56,556 nt of DNA from JAQVEM01 sp964595565 (GCA_964595565.1 CAZQQX010000008.1:1-56556); one strand, 5' to 3'; positions 1-8,752 are shown, counted from the stretch's first letter. The notes: generated from the letters alone by a model not told the origin. Numbers and translations: made by a program.

Positions 1-345
1 TTTTTGCTCCTTAAGCCGGTTTAATAAGACATATTTCTTAGAAGATCCTTACAGTTTCTGCACTGTACAGGTTTAAATTGTATAGATAGATTACATTTAT
101 ATCCTGTATCTATTTTGCATGATGCTGCCAGCCTTTTAAGGAATAGGCCGCAGTATAACATATTGAAATGCTATCAGGTATTTTTTTAGAGTAGTTTGGA
201 TTATTATACTTGTTTTTATAATTGTTGGTGAAATATTATAAAAAAAAGATTCGCTGCGGGCTACTATTGGTTTGATTGGCCCGGAAGGGATTGACCGGAA
301 AGTATTTTAAAAAATGATATAGTAATTTTTTTAGATTATATATTG

Positions 346-354
346 TGCTATAAT
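346..354 (+). promoter_or_regulatory. Extended -10 promoter of the ABC importer operon
   Basis: TGCTATAAT is a perfect extended -10 element. The -35 region is only a T-run, as expected for extended -10 promoters. Transcription would start near 361, at the first copy of the GAAATATCAGG repeat. Confidence 0.5.
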
Positions 355-419
355 ACAACGAAATATCAGGGAAGCTGGTTGATGAACTTATAAATTTAAA
401 TTATTATAACAAGAAATAT

Positions 420-438
420 CAGGTTATATTTGAACCTG
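420..438 (+). other. Leader hairpin before the ABC importer
   Basis: A six-base-pair stem CAGGTT/AACCTG (420-425 with 433-438) with a 7-nt loop. It overlaps the second GAAATATCAGG copy. No U-run follows, so it does not look like a terminator. Its function is unknown. Confidence 0.25.
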
Positions 439-508
439 TTTGCCTGGAAAAATAATAATATCGGTAATTAATAATTAAAAAAATAAATAATAATAAGGAG
501 GGAACGAG

Positions 509-1477
509 TTGAAAAAAACAGTAATCTTAGTATTATCAATGGCTCTGGTTATAGTACTGTCACTTGCCGGCTGTTCGGGCAAATCTGAAGTAAAAACCAT
601 AGGTATTATCCAGTACGTTGAGCATGTCGCACTGGATGCCGCAAGGGATGGATTTGTTGACGCCCTGAGCGACAATGGTTATACAGATGGTGAGAATATT
701 GAAATTGATGTTCAGAATGCACAGGCTGACCAGAGTAACCTGTCGACCATAAGTGACCGTTTTGTAAGTAACAATGTGGACCTGGTACTGGCTATAGCAA
801 CTCCTGCAGCCCAGTCTATAGCAGGGAAAACTACTGAAATTCCCATACTTGGAACAGCAATCACAGATTATGAAGCAGCCAAACTGGTAGAATCCAATGA
901 AGCGCCGGGAGGCAATGTCAGCGGCACCACAGATATGAATCCGATAAAGGAACAGATAGAGCTGCTGGTAAAAATGGTACCCGATGCCCGGACAGTGGGC
1001 GTAATTTATACCTCAAGTGAGGATAATTCTATTGTTCAGGCAGCTATTGCCAGAGAGGTAATAGAAGAGATGGGCCTTACTTATACCGAGGTAACTGTTA
1101 CCAATTCCAACGAGGTCCAGCAGGCTGCCCAGTCTATTGTTGGACAATGTGATGCAATTTATCTACCAACTGACAATGTTCTGGCTTCTTCAATGCCTAT
1201 TGTGTACGGTGTCACTGTTGAGTCAAAGACTCCTGTTATATGCGGAGAGTCAGGAATGGTTGAAGGCGGCGGCCTTGCTACACTGGGGATTAATTACTAT
1301 GACCTGGGATACAAGACCGGGCTTATGGCAATAAAAGTTTTAGAGGGTGAAGCTGAACCTGCTACAATGCCTATTGAGTCAGCTGACGATTTTGATTTTG
1401 CAATTAATGGTGCCGTAGCAGAAGAAATTGGCCTTGAGATTCCGGAAGACCTTTCCGAGTATGTTATGGATTATTAA
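509..1477 (+). CDS. ABC transporter substrate-binding lipoprotein (TrpX-like, PF04392 type)
   Basis: Extracytoplasmic binding protein of a three-gene importer, 322 aa. Residues 1-21 are a signal peptide ending in the lipobox LAGC, so Cys22 would be lipidated. The mature protein has the two-lobe periplasmic-binding pattern of the ABC_sub_bind family (IGIIQYVEH near the start, LVLAIATPAAQSI, VGVIYTSSEDNS). Relatives in Firmicutes transport tryptophan or tyrosine, but substrate cannot be read from sequence. The start is TTG at 509, chosen because AAGGAGGG ends 6 nt upstream. The permease and ATPase genes follow on the same strand. Family call is firm; substrate is not. Confidence 0.88.
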   Translation: MKKTVILVLSMALVIVLSLAGCSGKSEVKTIGIIQYVEHVALDAARDGFVDALSDNGYTDGENIEIDVQNAQADQSNLSTISDRFVSNNVDLVLAIATPAAQSIAGKTTEIPILGTAITDYEAAKLVESNEAPGGNVSGTTDMNPIKEQIELLVKMVPDARTVGVIYTSSEDNSIVQAAIAREVIEEMGLTYTEVTVTNSNEVQQAAQSIVGQCDAIYLPTDNVLASSMPIVYGVTVESKTPVICGESGMVEGGGLATLGINYYDLGYKTGLMAIKVLEGEAEPATMPIESADDFDFAINGAVAEEIGLEIPEDLSEYVMDY

Positions 1478-1514
1478 AATATAAGAATAGTTAAGGAACG
1501 GGTACTGCAAGCCC

Positions 1515-1537
1515 TTTCTATTTTAAATAAATAGAAA
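1515..1537 (+). other. Intercistronic hairpin
   Basis: A perfect nine-base-pair inverted repeat TTTCTATTT/AAATAGAAA with a 5-nt loop lies between the binding-protein and permease genes. Such structures often stabilise the upstream message, giving more binding protein than permease. It is AT-rich and lacks a U-tract, so full termination is unlikely. Confidence 0.35.
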
Positions 1538-1552
1538 ATTTGGTTTTATATT

Positions 1553-2446
1553 ATGGTGCAAATACTAACAGCAGCAGTTTCCCTGGGCTTGCTGTGGGCA
1601 ATTATTACCACAGGTGTTTATATCACTTACCGTATTCTGACTATTGCAGATTTAACGGTAGAGGGAAGCGTTGTGACCGGCGCAGCTATTGCTGCGATTA
1701 CAATCACCAGGGGAATTAATCCGTATGTGTCAATTGGCCTTGCATTTTTAGGTGGAGTTGGAGCGGGTCTGATTACTGGATTGCTGCATACACAATTAAA
1801 GATTCCTTCACTGCTTTCCGGTATTTTAACCATGATTGCCCTGTACTCAATAAATTTGCGGATTATGGGCAGGGCAAATATTTCGCTTTTGCAGGTAAAT
1901 ACTGTATATACAGTATTTGAACAGATGGGCCTTAGATCCACTGTTTCTGTAATTATACTGGGGATAATTTTTGTAGGTTGTTTAATCGGTATTTTATACT
2001 GGTTCTTTGGTACAGAAATTGGCTGTGCGATAAGGGCTACCGGTAATAATCCCCAGATGGTGCGCGCACAGGGTATAAATACAAATACCACCATTATGCT
2101 TGGATTGATGATTAGCAACGGCCTGGTGGCAACCGGTGGTGCTTTGATAGCACAGAGTCAGAGATTTGCCGATATCCAGATGGGTATAGGTTCTATTGTG
2201 ATTGGTCTGGCTTCTGTAATTATTGGCGAAGTTCTCTTTGGTAGAAGGCACTTCGCCAGCAGGCTCCTGTCCCTGGTATCTGGAGCAATAGTATACCGGG
2301 TAATAATTGCGATGGTTCTGAAACTCGGCATGCCTGCAAATGATTTAAAGTTATTTACTGCTATCACAGTGGCTATAGCTCTTTCTCTGCCGGTATTCCG
2401 CTCATACCTGAAACCAATCAAAAAATCCATGAAGTGGAGTAATTAG
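1553..2446 (+). CDS. ABC transporter permease (BPD_transp_2 / TrpY-like)
   Basis: Integral membrane subunit of the importer, 297 aa with about eight or nine hydrophobic segments. It resembles the branched-chain amino acid/sugar permease superfamily: an early TVEGSVVTGAA segment, a late IGLASVIIGEVLFG segment and the loop GCAIRATGNNPQMVRAQGI, typical of TrpY/LivH-type permeases. ATG at 1553 has no good ribosome-binding site; translation may depend on coupling or on the upstream hairpin. It ends directly against the ATPase start codon, so the two are co-translated. Confidence 0.87.
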   Translation: MVQILTAAVSLGLLWAIITTGVYITYRILTIADLTVEGSVVTGAAIAAITITRGINPYVSIGLAFLGGVGAGLITGLLHTQLKIPSLLSGILTMIALYSINLRIMGRANISLLQVNTVYTVFEQMGLRSTVSVIILGIIFVGCLIGILYWFFGTEIGCAIRATGNNPQMVRAQGINTNTTIMLGLMISNGLVATGGALIAQSQRFADIQMGIGSIVIGLASVIIGEVLFGRRHFASRLLSLVSGAIVYRVIIAMVLKLGMPANDLKLFTAITVAIALSLPVFRSYLKPIKKSMKWSN

Positions 2447-3241
2447 ATGCTCAGTGTTAAAAGAGTCACAAAAATTTTTAATGCGGGAACTATCAATAAG
2501 AAAATTGCCCTTCATGATGTGAGTTTTAAGCTTGATGAGGGCGATTTTGCAACAATGATTGGAAGCAATGGTTCTGGCAAATCAACCCTGCTTAACTGTA
2601 TAGCAGGTGTATATCAGGTAGACAGGGGTTTAATTACAATTGACGGTATGGATATGACCAGACTCAGTGAATACAGGCGGGCAGCAAAACTGGGGCGTGT
2701 GTTCCAGGATCCGATGATGGGAACTGCTTCAGATATGGAAATTGAAGAAAATCTGGCACTGGCCCTGCGCCGGGGGCAGAGGCGGAGCCTCTCATGGGGT
2801 ATTACCCATAAGGAAAGAGAATACTACAGGGAGTTATTAAAAAAACTGGGGCTGGGTCTGGAAAATCGCCTGAATATCAAAGTCGGCCTTCTATCCGGTG
2901 GTCAGAGGCAGGCGCTGACACTGCTTATGGCTACCCTGAAAAAACCAAAGCTGCTTCTTTTGGATGAGCATGCGGCAGCGCTTGACCCGAGGACAGCGAA
3001 GAAGGTACTGGAACTAACTGACAGGATTGTTGAAGAAGGTAATCTAACAACTCTAATGGTGACGCATAATATGAGGGATGCTATCAATCACGGTAACCGG
3101 TTATTGATGATGTATGAAGGACAGATTATTCTGGATATAAGGGAAAAGGAAAAACAAAAGCTTACTGTTGAGGACCTCCTGGCTCGATTTGAGAGTGCAA
3201 GCGGCAGAGAGTTTGCAGAGGACCGGGCACTTTTATCTTAG
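2447..3241 (+). CDS. ABC transporter ATP-binding protein (TrpZ-like)
   Basis: Cytoplasmic ATPase subunit, 264 aa. Walker A GSNGSGKST at residues 39-47, signature LSGGQRQ at 149-155, Walker B LLLLDEH around 169-175, and the switch histidine in VTHNM. The residue after the Walker B glutamate is His rather than the usual Pro, a feature I associate with this TrpZ-like subgroup. The start codon touches the permease stop. It completes an importer of one binding protein, one permease and one ATPase. Confidence 0.9.
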   Translation: MLSVKRVTKIFNAGTINKKIALHDVSFKLDEGDFATMIGSNGSGKSTLLNCIAGVYQVDRGLITIDGMDMTRLSEYRRAAKLGRVFQDPMMGTASDMEIEENLALALRRGQRRSLSWGITHKEREYYRELLKKLGLGLENRLNIKVGLLSGGQRQALTLLMATLKKPKLLLLDEHAAALDPRTAKKVLELTDRIVEEGNLTTLMVTHNMRDAINHGNRLLMMYEGQIILDIREKEKQKLTVEDLLARFESASGREFAEDRALLS

Positions 3242-3348
3242 ATGCTTTAAAGTATTTTAATAACCATTGTTTATTTTATCCAATCCCTATTATTTATTTT
3301 AATAATAATTTGCAGGTGGAAGTTTCCGGGTTAAGGGGTTGCATGTTG

Positions 3349-3357
3349 TGTTATAAT
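3349..3357 (+). promoter_or_regulatory. Extended -10 promoter of the HAD phosphatase gene
   Basis: TGTTATAAT is a perfect extended -10 element 56 nt upstream of the TTG start. There is no good -35 box. Confidence 0.45.
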
Positions 3358-3412
3358 ACTGAAAATAATATGCCAGATAATTTAAAAGTAAATTTGTGTT
3401 GAGGTATTTAAT

Positions 3413-4048
3413 TTGATTAAAAATGTTATATTTGATTTTGATGGAACACTTGTTGATTCAGATTTTGTGATTGAAAGTGTAAATAAGTATCTTATGAAGA
3501 AATATAAGATAAATAATGTTGATGCAAGAGATTTTAGAGCAATAAATACCCTTTCAATGAAACAAAGATTTAAGAAACTGGGAATACCGCTGTATAAGTT
3601 GCCTTTAATGATTCATGAAGCGATTAGAGCATATTCTAATTTTATTTCAGAAATAAAATTAATAGAAGGGATACAGGAGCTTTTAGAAAGTCTGGAAGAA
3701 AAGAGGGTAAATTTGTACATATTGTCTTCTAATTCTTCTAAAAATATAAAGAAATTTTTGAAAAAAAATAAAATAAATTTCTTTTCCGAAATATATTCTA
3801 CTTCAAATACGATAGAGAAAGATAAAACCCTGGCCAGGTTAATAAGGAGGAGACGCTTGTCAAAGGATAGTGTTCTTTATGTAGGGGACCAGATGGAAGA
3901 TATTATTTCGTGTAAAAAAATACAGGTAAGAATAGCTGCGGTATCATGGGGATGTGATCCTGCTGATTTACTGATGAGAAGTAAGCCTGATTTTATGTGC
4001 CATAAACCCGCAGACCTTTATAATTTAGTTACCGGTGAAATAAATTGA
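3413..4048 (+). CDS. HAD-superfamily phosphatase (Gph-like)
   Basis: Small phosphohydrolase, 211 aa. Motif I is DFDGT at residues 8-12 (nucleophile Asp8, acid Asp10). Motif II is the serine in ILSSNSS. Motif IV is VGDQMED. The helical cap between motifs I and II is typical of phosphoglycolate/beta-phosphoglucomutase-type enzymes. Start is TTG at 3413 with GAGGT 7 nt upstream. It faces otsB convergently, so a sugar-phosphate substrate is possible, but position alone does not show this. Substrate unknown. Confidence 0.82.
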   Translation: MIKNVIFDFDGTLVDSDFVIESVNKYLMKKYKINNVDARDFRAINTLSMKQRFKKLGIPLYKLPLMIHEAIRAYSNFISEIKLIEGIQELLESLEEKRVNLYILSSNSSKNIKKFLKKNKINFFSEIYSTSNTIEKDKTLARLIRRRRLSKDSVLYVGDQMEDIISCKKIQVRIAAVSWGCDPADLLMRSKPDFMCHKPADLYNLVTGEIN

Positions 4049-4049
4049 T

Positions 4050-4070
4050 TTGATATTGAATTAATATCAA
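4050..4070. terminator. Hairpin between convergent genes
   Basis: TTGATATT/AATATCAA stem of 8 bp with loop GAATT, starting just after the HAD gene and facing the end of otsB. No strong U-run on either side, so terminator function is tentative. Confidence 0.3.
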
Positions 4071-4122
4071 TCCGGGGGTATTAGTATTTATTCGGTTAAT
4101 ATTCTAAAAGCTTGAGTGGCCG

Positions 4123-4917
4123 CTAAAGTTTATCGGAGATAAAGTGTAAGAAATCAAGTACGTCATTTACATTTTTTAAGAAATATTCTGTTTCCATTAT
4201 TCCGGGGTTTTCTGTTCCTACTTTTATATTTATTCCCTTTTTATTTTCTCTGAAAAGATAATTGTCGGTAACATCGTCACCAATACAGATATCTATTGAA
4301 GGTTTAAGGTTCCTATATTTTTTCTTGATGGTTCTAAGAGCCCTGCCTTTATTTGTATTTTCTGGTTTTATTTCAATTACATTGCTCATCTTAAGAAGAT
4401 CCAGAGGCCTGTCTTTAATAAAATTTTCCATTAGATAGATAACTTTGTTTAAATAGGCAAGATCATCACCCCTGCATTTCCTGTAATGGACAGCCAGGGT
4501 TTTTTTCTTGTCTTCTAAATAAAAACATGGGATATCTTTAAGTGTCTTTATTATCTCACTTTTTAATTCTGAAATGGAAGGTAAAGAATCTCTGGATGTA
4601 TTTGTTATTATTTTATCTGAATCTTTATATTTAATCTCCATTCCGTGGGTGCCAACCAGGTTGATTTTTTTTATATTGATACTATCAAGAAATCTGACCA
4701 GGTCATTAATATCTCGTCCCGAGATTACGGTAATAATAAGATTATCCTTTGAGATTAATCTGGATAAGAGTGACTTAACTTTTCCGGTGGCAGTGGCATC
4801 ACGGGGATTGTCCTCAAATTCAACCAAAGTTCCATCATAGTCCAGGAAAAGGAATATATAGTGAAATTTATTTATTTTTTGAAGTATTTCCTCTGAGTAG
4901 TCTTTTAGATATTTTAT
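4123..4917 (-). CDS. otsB: Trehalose-6-phosphate phosphatase
   Basis: Dephosphorylates trehalose 6-phosphate made by the adjacent OtsA. It is a HAD phosphatase with FLDYDGTL (motif I), VISGRD (motif II) and IGDDVTDN (motif IV). The start is abnormal. The first standard start codon in frame, TTG at 4827-4825, is the leucine codon of DYDGTL itself, so starting there would delete both catalytic aspartates. The frame is open upstream to a TAG at 4920-4918 and encodes a plausible OtsB N-terminus (about 30 residues), but with no ATG, GTG or TTG. The first codon after the TAG is ATA at 4917, preceded by AAAGGTGAT, which can pair with the 16S tail. I place the start there provisionally; a base error or real nonsense mutation is equally possible. 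Confidence 0.8.
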   Translation of the reverse strand: MKYLKDYSEEILQKINKFHYIFLFLDYDGTLVEFEDNPRDATATGKVKSLLSRLISKDNLIITVISGRDINDLVRFLDSINIKKINLVGTHGMEIKYKDSDKIITNTSRDSLPSISELKSEIIKTLKDIPCFYLEDKKKTLAVHYRKCRGDDLAYLNKVIYLMENFIKDRPLDLLKMSNVIEIKPENTNKGRALRTIKKKYRNLKPSIDICIGDDVTDNYLFRENKKGINIKVGTENPGIMETEYFLKNVNDVLDFLHFISDKL

Positions 4918-4942
4918 CTATATCACCTTTGTAATGGCGTTT

Positions 4943-6373
4943 TTACTGTGAAATTTTCTTATAATAATTTAAAAAGTTATCAGCCCAGTGAAAAACATCG
5001 TTTTCCTTTACAATTTGTCTTAAATTAGAAATCATTTTTTTTCTTTTGTTCCGGTGTAGATTAAGTGCAGTATTAATGCTGTCTGCCACTTCTTCTATAT
5101 CATAAGGGTTAACCATTATGGCATATTTACCCATCTCTTCAGCAGCTCCTGCAAATTTACTCAGGATAAGTACCCCATCTTCATCCGACTTGCTGCTCAC
5201 ATATTCTTTTGCAATGAGATTCATTCCATCTCTTAATGGTGTTACAAGACATATGTCTGCAGCCCTGTAAAAACTGGCTAACTTTGTTTGAGGGATGGCT
5301 TTATAAAGGTAATTTATGGGGTTCCATAGCTCATCTGCAAATTTACCGTTAATTCTACCTACAAGTTCATCTATTTCTTTTTTCAACAAAATATATTCTT
5401 TAATTTTAGTTCTGCTCGGAACCGATATCTGGAGAAAAATGACCTTTTTTCTATATACCGGATATTTTTCAAAAAATCTTTCTATAGACAGTATTCTTTC
5501 CTTGATACCCTTTGTATAGTCAAGTCTTTCAACACTCATTATTAATCTTATATTATTGTCAATTTTTTTAATATTTTTTAAGAATTTATCTGCACTTTTT
5601 CTTTTTGACAGGTTGTTAAATCTTCCAAAGTCAATGCTTATGGGAAAGTTTTTAACATTTATGATTCTCCTGTTACAGGAAATGTTACTTTTTCTAAAAT
5701 CTACTCTGGCGTTCAATAATTCCTTGCAGCAAACCAGAAAGTTTATCCTGTCCTCCCGTGTCTGAAACCCCAGCAGGTCAGCTCCCAGAAGTCCACTTAA
5801 TATCTGTTTGTTCCAGGGCAGGACCCTGAATATCTCATAATTCGGAAATGGTATATGAAGGAAAAATAGTATTTTTAATTCTTTATTGGCCTGTTTTAAC
5901 ATTTCGGGCAACATGGTAAGATGATAGTCGTGTATCCAGATAAGTGTGTCTTCAGTGGATTTTTTCAGTATTTTATCACAAAATTTTTTGTTCACAGAAA
6001 CGTAAGTTTTCCAGTAACATAAATCGAAATGACTCTGAAAGATGAATCCGTGGAACAGGGGCCATATTGACCTGTTTGAAAAGCCGTGATAATAGTTTTT
6101 AATTTCATTTTTGCTCAAATGGACACATTCAACTGAATAAGCGTTTTTGCCACATTCGTCTGTAATACAAACTTTTTTTATTCCGGTGGATTTTCCGGTG
6201 GTCTGTCCATCCCAGCCTATCCACAATCCGCCATTTCTGGATAGTATCGGGTCAAGAGCAGTAACCAGGCCGCCAATACCTTTTTTGTATTTAATGTCTC
6301 CTCTGTCGCCTAACGATAAACTACACGGGATTCTGTTGGATGCTATTATAATTTTCTCTGAGATTTCTATCAT
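4943..6373 (-). CDS. otsA: Alpha,alpha-trehalose-phosphate synthase (UDP-forming type)
   Basis: Transfers glucose from a nucleotide sugar to glucose 6-phosphate, giving trehalose 6-phosphate. GT20 family, 476 aa, the usual bacterial length. Recognisable catalytic positions by comparison with E. coli OtsA: Arg14 in SNRIP, Trp104 in IWPLFHGF, Asp149 in WIHDYHLT, His173 in LHIPFP, Arg283 and Lys288 in VERLDYTKG, Asp382 in RDGMNLIAKEYV. It lies upstream of otsB on the same strand with a 25-nt gap, so the two form an operon. ATG at 6373 lacks a clear ribosome-binding site. Donor nucleotide cannot be told from sequence. Confidence 0.95.
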   Translation of the reverse strand: MIEISEKIIIASNRIPCSLSLGDRGDIKYKKGIGGLVTALDPILSRNGGLWIGWDGQTTGKSTGIKKVCITDECGKNAYSVECVHLSKNEIKNYYHGFSNRSIWPLFHGFIFQSHFDLCYWKTYVSVNKKFCDKILKKSTEDTLIWIHDYHLTMLPEMLKQANKELKILFFLHIPFPNYEIFRVLPWNKQILSGLLGADLLGFQTREDRINFLVCCKELLNARVDFRKSNISCNRRIINVKNFPISIDFGRFNNLSKRKSADKFLKNIKKIDNNIRLIMSVERLDYTKGIKERILSIERFFEKYPVYRKKVIFLQISVPSRTKIKEYILLKKEIDELVGRINGKFADELWNPINYLYKAIPQTKLASFYRAADICLVTPLRDGMNLIAKEYVSSKSDEDGVLILSKFAGAAEEMGKYAIMVNPYDIEEVADSINTALNLHRNKRKKMISNLRQIVKENDVFHWADNFLNYYKKISQ

Positions 6374-6405
6374 GTGTAATATTATTTTTTTACTCTTTTT
6401 TTATT

Positions 6406-6433
6406 ATTATAAATGATAAAGTTAATATTACAA
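6406..6433 (-). promoter_or_regulatory. Promoter of otsAB
   Basis: Reading leftward, TTGTAA, a 16-bp spacer, then TATAAT, about 33 nt upstream of the otsA start. It is back to back with the putative promoter of the divergent operon. Confidence 0.45.
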
Positions 6434-6464
6434 ATTTGTGAAATTAGCGTTTAAAATATTCTGG

Positions 6465-6493
6465 TTTAAATTTTTAATGTTATAGGGTAGAAT
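6465..6493 (+). promoter_or_regulatory. Putative promoter of the DUF5752-treT operon
   Basis: TTTAAA, 17-bp spacer, TAGAAT, ending 38 nt before the ATG at 6532. Moderate match only; it is supported by its place in a divergent intergenic gap. Confidence 0.3.
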
Positions 6494-6531
6494 ATGCAAC
6501 CTGAATAGTAATTTAATGGCGTGAAAAAGTT

Positions 6532-7188
6532 ATGAAAAGATTTAAATTTTATGATTATACAATGTTGATAAGTCCGACAGGCCAGAAAGCAAGTAATTTA
6601 AAGGAGTTTTTAAATATAGTAGAACAATCCCAGGATAAAGTTTTGTTTCACCATCTTTACCAGTCTCACGTGAAGCATGACCAGAAGGTCGGGGAGTTCC
6701 CAAATGATTTTGCAAACTGGGTGGCTTATGAACTGGGGGACATAGCTCTGGCTGAAAAACTTGCTAATTTTGACCCTTATGATTATAAAACTGTGTCAGA
6801 AGCAAAAGAAGTATTGATAGGGATAATAGAGGAACATATGTGGGATCTTCCTACAGTTCCATGGGTCAGGCATGGTTCTGAATTCTATTTTTCAAGTTCT
6901 ACTTCTATAATTATCCCTCTGGGGATAGAAGTTTCAACCCTGGAAGATTTCAGAAATGCTTTAAATAATATTCCAAACAGTTCACTTTATTTCCATTTCT
7001 ATGAAGCCAGGAAAATAAAGAAAGAAAAAGAGCATGATGATTTCTCTGAGTGGATAGAGGATAATTTTGACAGGAAAGAACTGGTAAAAAAAATTAGAGA
7101 TATTGATTTTTATTTTTTCAGTGTTGAAGAAATGAGGGGAAAATTAATAAACATTTTAGATGGGGAGCTAAAAATAACCAGGCCATGA
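6532..7188 (+). CDS. Conserved protein with internal duplication (DUF5752-like), coupled to treT
   Basis: Protein of 218 aa, function unknown. It contains two copies of one domain. Residues about 3-107 and 117-212 both follow the order F-Y-F/D start, a hydrophobic strand ending in P-x-G, a helix like LKEFLNIV/LEDFRNAL, the aromatic strand LFHHLYQS/LYFHFYEA, DFANW/DFSEW, and a closing helix. I recall such proteins as DUF5752 next to glycosyltransferases, but this is from memory. There is no signal peptide or membrane segment. Its TGA overlaps the treT start (ATGA), so production is translationally coupled; a partner or regulatory subunit of TreT is a reasonable guess. Confidence 0.75.
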   Translation: MKRFKFYDYTMLISPTGQKASNLKEFLNIVEQSQDKVLFHHLYQSHVKHDQKVGEFPNDFANWVAYELGDIALAEKLANFDPYDYKTVSEAKEVLIGIIEEHMWDLPTVPWVRHGSEFYFSSSTSIIIPLGIEVSTLEDFRNALNNIPNSSLYFHFYEARKIKKEKEHDDFSEWIEDNFDRKELVKKIRDIDFYFFSVEEMRGKLINILDGELKITRP

Positions 7189-8417
7189 CCGCTCTTAAAG
7201 ATTATAAAGATATCATAGGCAGGAGAAATATAAAGCAAATCGAATTGCTTGCCCGGCTGTCCAGAAAGAAAAAAATAGTAATGGTAAACTCTACCAGAGA
7301 TGGAGGCGGGGTAGCAGAGATTCTTCATAGGCTGGTGCCACTGTTAAATGAACTCGGAATCAACTGCAGGTGGGAAGTTCTGGCCGGGGATAATGGGTTT
7401 TTTAATATAACCAAAAATATTCATAATGCATTGCAGGGTGAAAGAATAAAGTTCTCGGCCGAGGAGTTAGATCAATATAGAAAAGTAAATGAAGATAATG
7501 CAAAAAATCTTAACCTGGATGCTGATATAGTTATCATACATGACCCGCAACCACTGCCACTGATTGATTTTTATCCACGGAAGAAAGCAAGATGGGTGTG
7601 GAGATGCCACATTGACATGTCCAGACCCGATTTATATCTCTGGAGGTCCCTAAGGAAATATATAATGGAATATGATGCCAGTATATTTTCAATTGCCAAG
7701 TTCTCAAAAAGTCTTCCCCATCCACAGTATCTTATTGCTCCCTCTATAGACCCCCTGAGCGATAAAAACCGGGAACTTGACAGTAAAGAGATAGAAAATG
7801 TTCTTAAAAAATACAATATTGTCAGGAATAAACCAATAATCCTCCAGGTTTCAAGGTTTGACAGATTTAAGGACCCGATAGGGGTAATAAAAGCTTTTCG
7901 GCTGGTTAGAAAAGAATTAGACTGCCAGCTTATACTGGCAGGAGGGACTTCGTGCGATGACCCTGAAGGGAAAGAGGTATTAAAGGAAGTAAAGAAAGAA
8001 GCAAAAGGAGACAGAGATATCCATATTTTATACCTGGAATCAAAGAGTGACATTAAAATAAATGCCCTGCAGAGAATTGCAAATGTAATAATTCAAAAAT
8101 CTTTAAAGGAAGGTTTTGGTTTAACAGTTACTGAAGCAATGTGGAAGGGTAAACCGGTGGTTGGCGGAGAAGTTGGCGGGATTACCATACAATTGCACAA
8201 TCACCGAACGGGTTTTCTGATAAATTCAATTGAAGGAGCGGCATACAGGATAAGATATTTGCTTAACAGGTCGTCTATTTCCTGTAAAATAGGAGAGCAG
8301 GCAAAGAAGTTTGTATCTCAAAACTTTTTAATTACCAGGCATCTTAAAGATTATTTATCCCTTTTCCATATACTGGGGAACCCGGGTAAAAACATTATAT
8401 ATACAGGCAAAGGTTAA
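7185..8417 (+). CDS. treT: Trehalose glycosyltransferring synthase (TreT-type, GT4)
   Basis: Makes trehalose from a nucleoside-diphosphate glucose and free glucose in one reversible step, independent of OtsA/OtsB. 410 aa, matching the family length. The N-terminal signature VNSTRDGGGVAEIL (residues 34-47) is typical of TreT. The C-terminal Rossmann lobe has the GT-B retaining EX7E motif, Glu309 and Glu317, in KEGFGLTVTEAMW. Start ATG at 7185 overlaps the upstream stop. Reversibility means it could also degrade trehalose. A general GT4 enzyme is the alternative, but the N-terminal signature favours TreT. Confidence 0.87.
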   Translation: MTALKDYKDIIGRRNIKQIELLARLSRKKKIVMVNSTRDGGGVAEILHRLVPLLNELGINCRWEVLAGDNGFFNITKNIHNALQGERIKFSAEELDQYRKVNEDNAKNLNLDADIVIIHDPQPLPLIDFYPRKKARWVWRCHIDMSRPDLYLWRSLRKYIMEYDASIFSIAKFSKSLPHPQYLIAPSIDPLSDKNRELDSKEIENVLKKYNIVRNKPIILQVSRFDRFKDPIGVIKAFRLVRKELDCQLILAGGTSCDDPEGKEVLKEVKKEAKGDRDIHILYLESKSDIKINALQRIANVIIQKSLKEGFGLTVTEAMWKGKPVVGGEVGGITIQLHNHRTGFLINSIEGAAYRIRYLLNRSSISCKIGEQAKKFVSQNFLITRHLKDYLSLFHILGNPGKNIIYTGKG

Positions 8418-8752
8418 ATTAATATATTAAATCTAAATAAGACGCGCGGTCACCAACTTTGCAGACAATAACACAGTAAAAATGGAGAGCCTGAAATAAT
8501 TATCTTTAAATTTTAGCTTATTTGTAGTTATAAATTTACAGATATTGAGATATTTAATCAAATTCAATCAAAACATTCATATCTTAACTACAGTTTATAC
8601 AGGCAATAATTATTGTGTTAGAAATTACAATATTTTTCTATTTTTATAATTTTTTTTTAAATTATATGTTTATACCATATAATATAAATAGAGTTACAAA
8701 TATGTAGATGATTTGAGTGCTTTATACAGAATAATTTAAGCGGAGGAGTATT
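8418..8752. other. Intergenic region
   Basis: 335 nt, AT-rich, with no open frame of note. TATAAT at 8678-8683 is the best -10 candidate for the downstream membrane-protein gene; the -35 is poor. No clear terminator for treT is visible. Confidence 0.4.

Larger units (their letters stand above)
1..508. other. Intergenic/leader region upstream of ABC importer
   Basis: No convincing gene is present. Positions 1-340 are AT-rich with only a 22-codon coding-like stretch near 243-310, which has no start codon. An extended -10 box lies at 346-354. The 11-bp sequence GAAATATCAGG occurs twice, at 360-370 (about the predicted transcript start) and 413-423. A small hairpin (CAGGTT/AACCTG) lies at 420-438. 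The predicted leader of about 145 nt could carry regulation. I looked for a T-box (AGGGTGGnACCGCG-like core) because trpX-type operons often have one, and saw none. Confidence 0.5.

Noticed and set aside
243..310. Coding-like 22-codon stretch (LRATIGLIGPEG) upstream of the ABC importer
   Set aside because: No start codon, an in-frame stop directly upstream, and too short to tie to a family. It could be a gene remnant but cannot be supported.
361..508. T-box or other amino acid riboswitch before the TrpX-like genes
   Set aside because: I looked for the T-box core and a terminator/antiterminator pair and found neither; only a six-pair hairpin is present.
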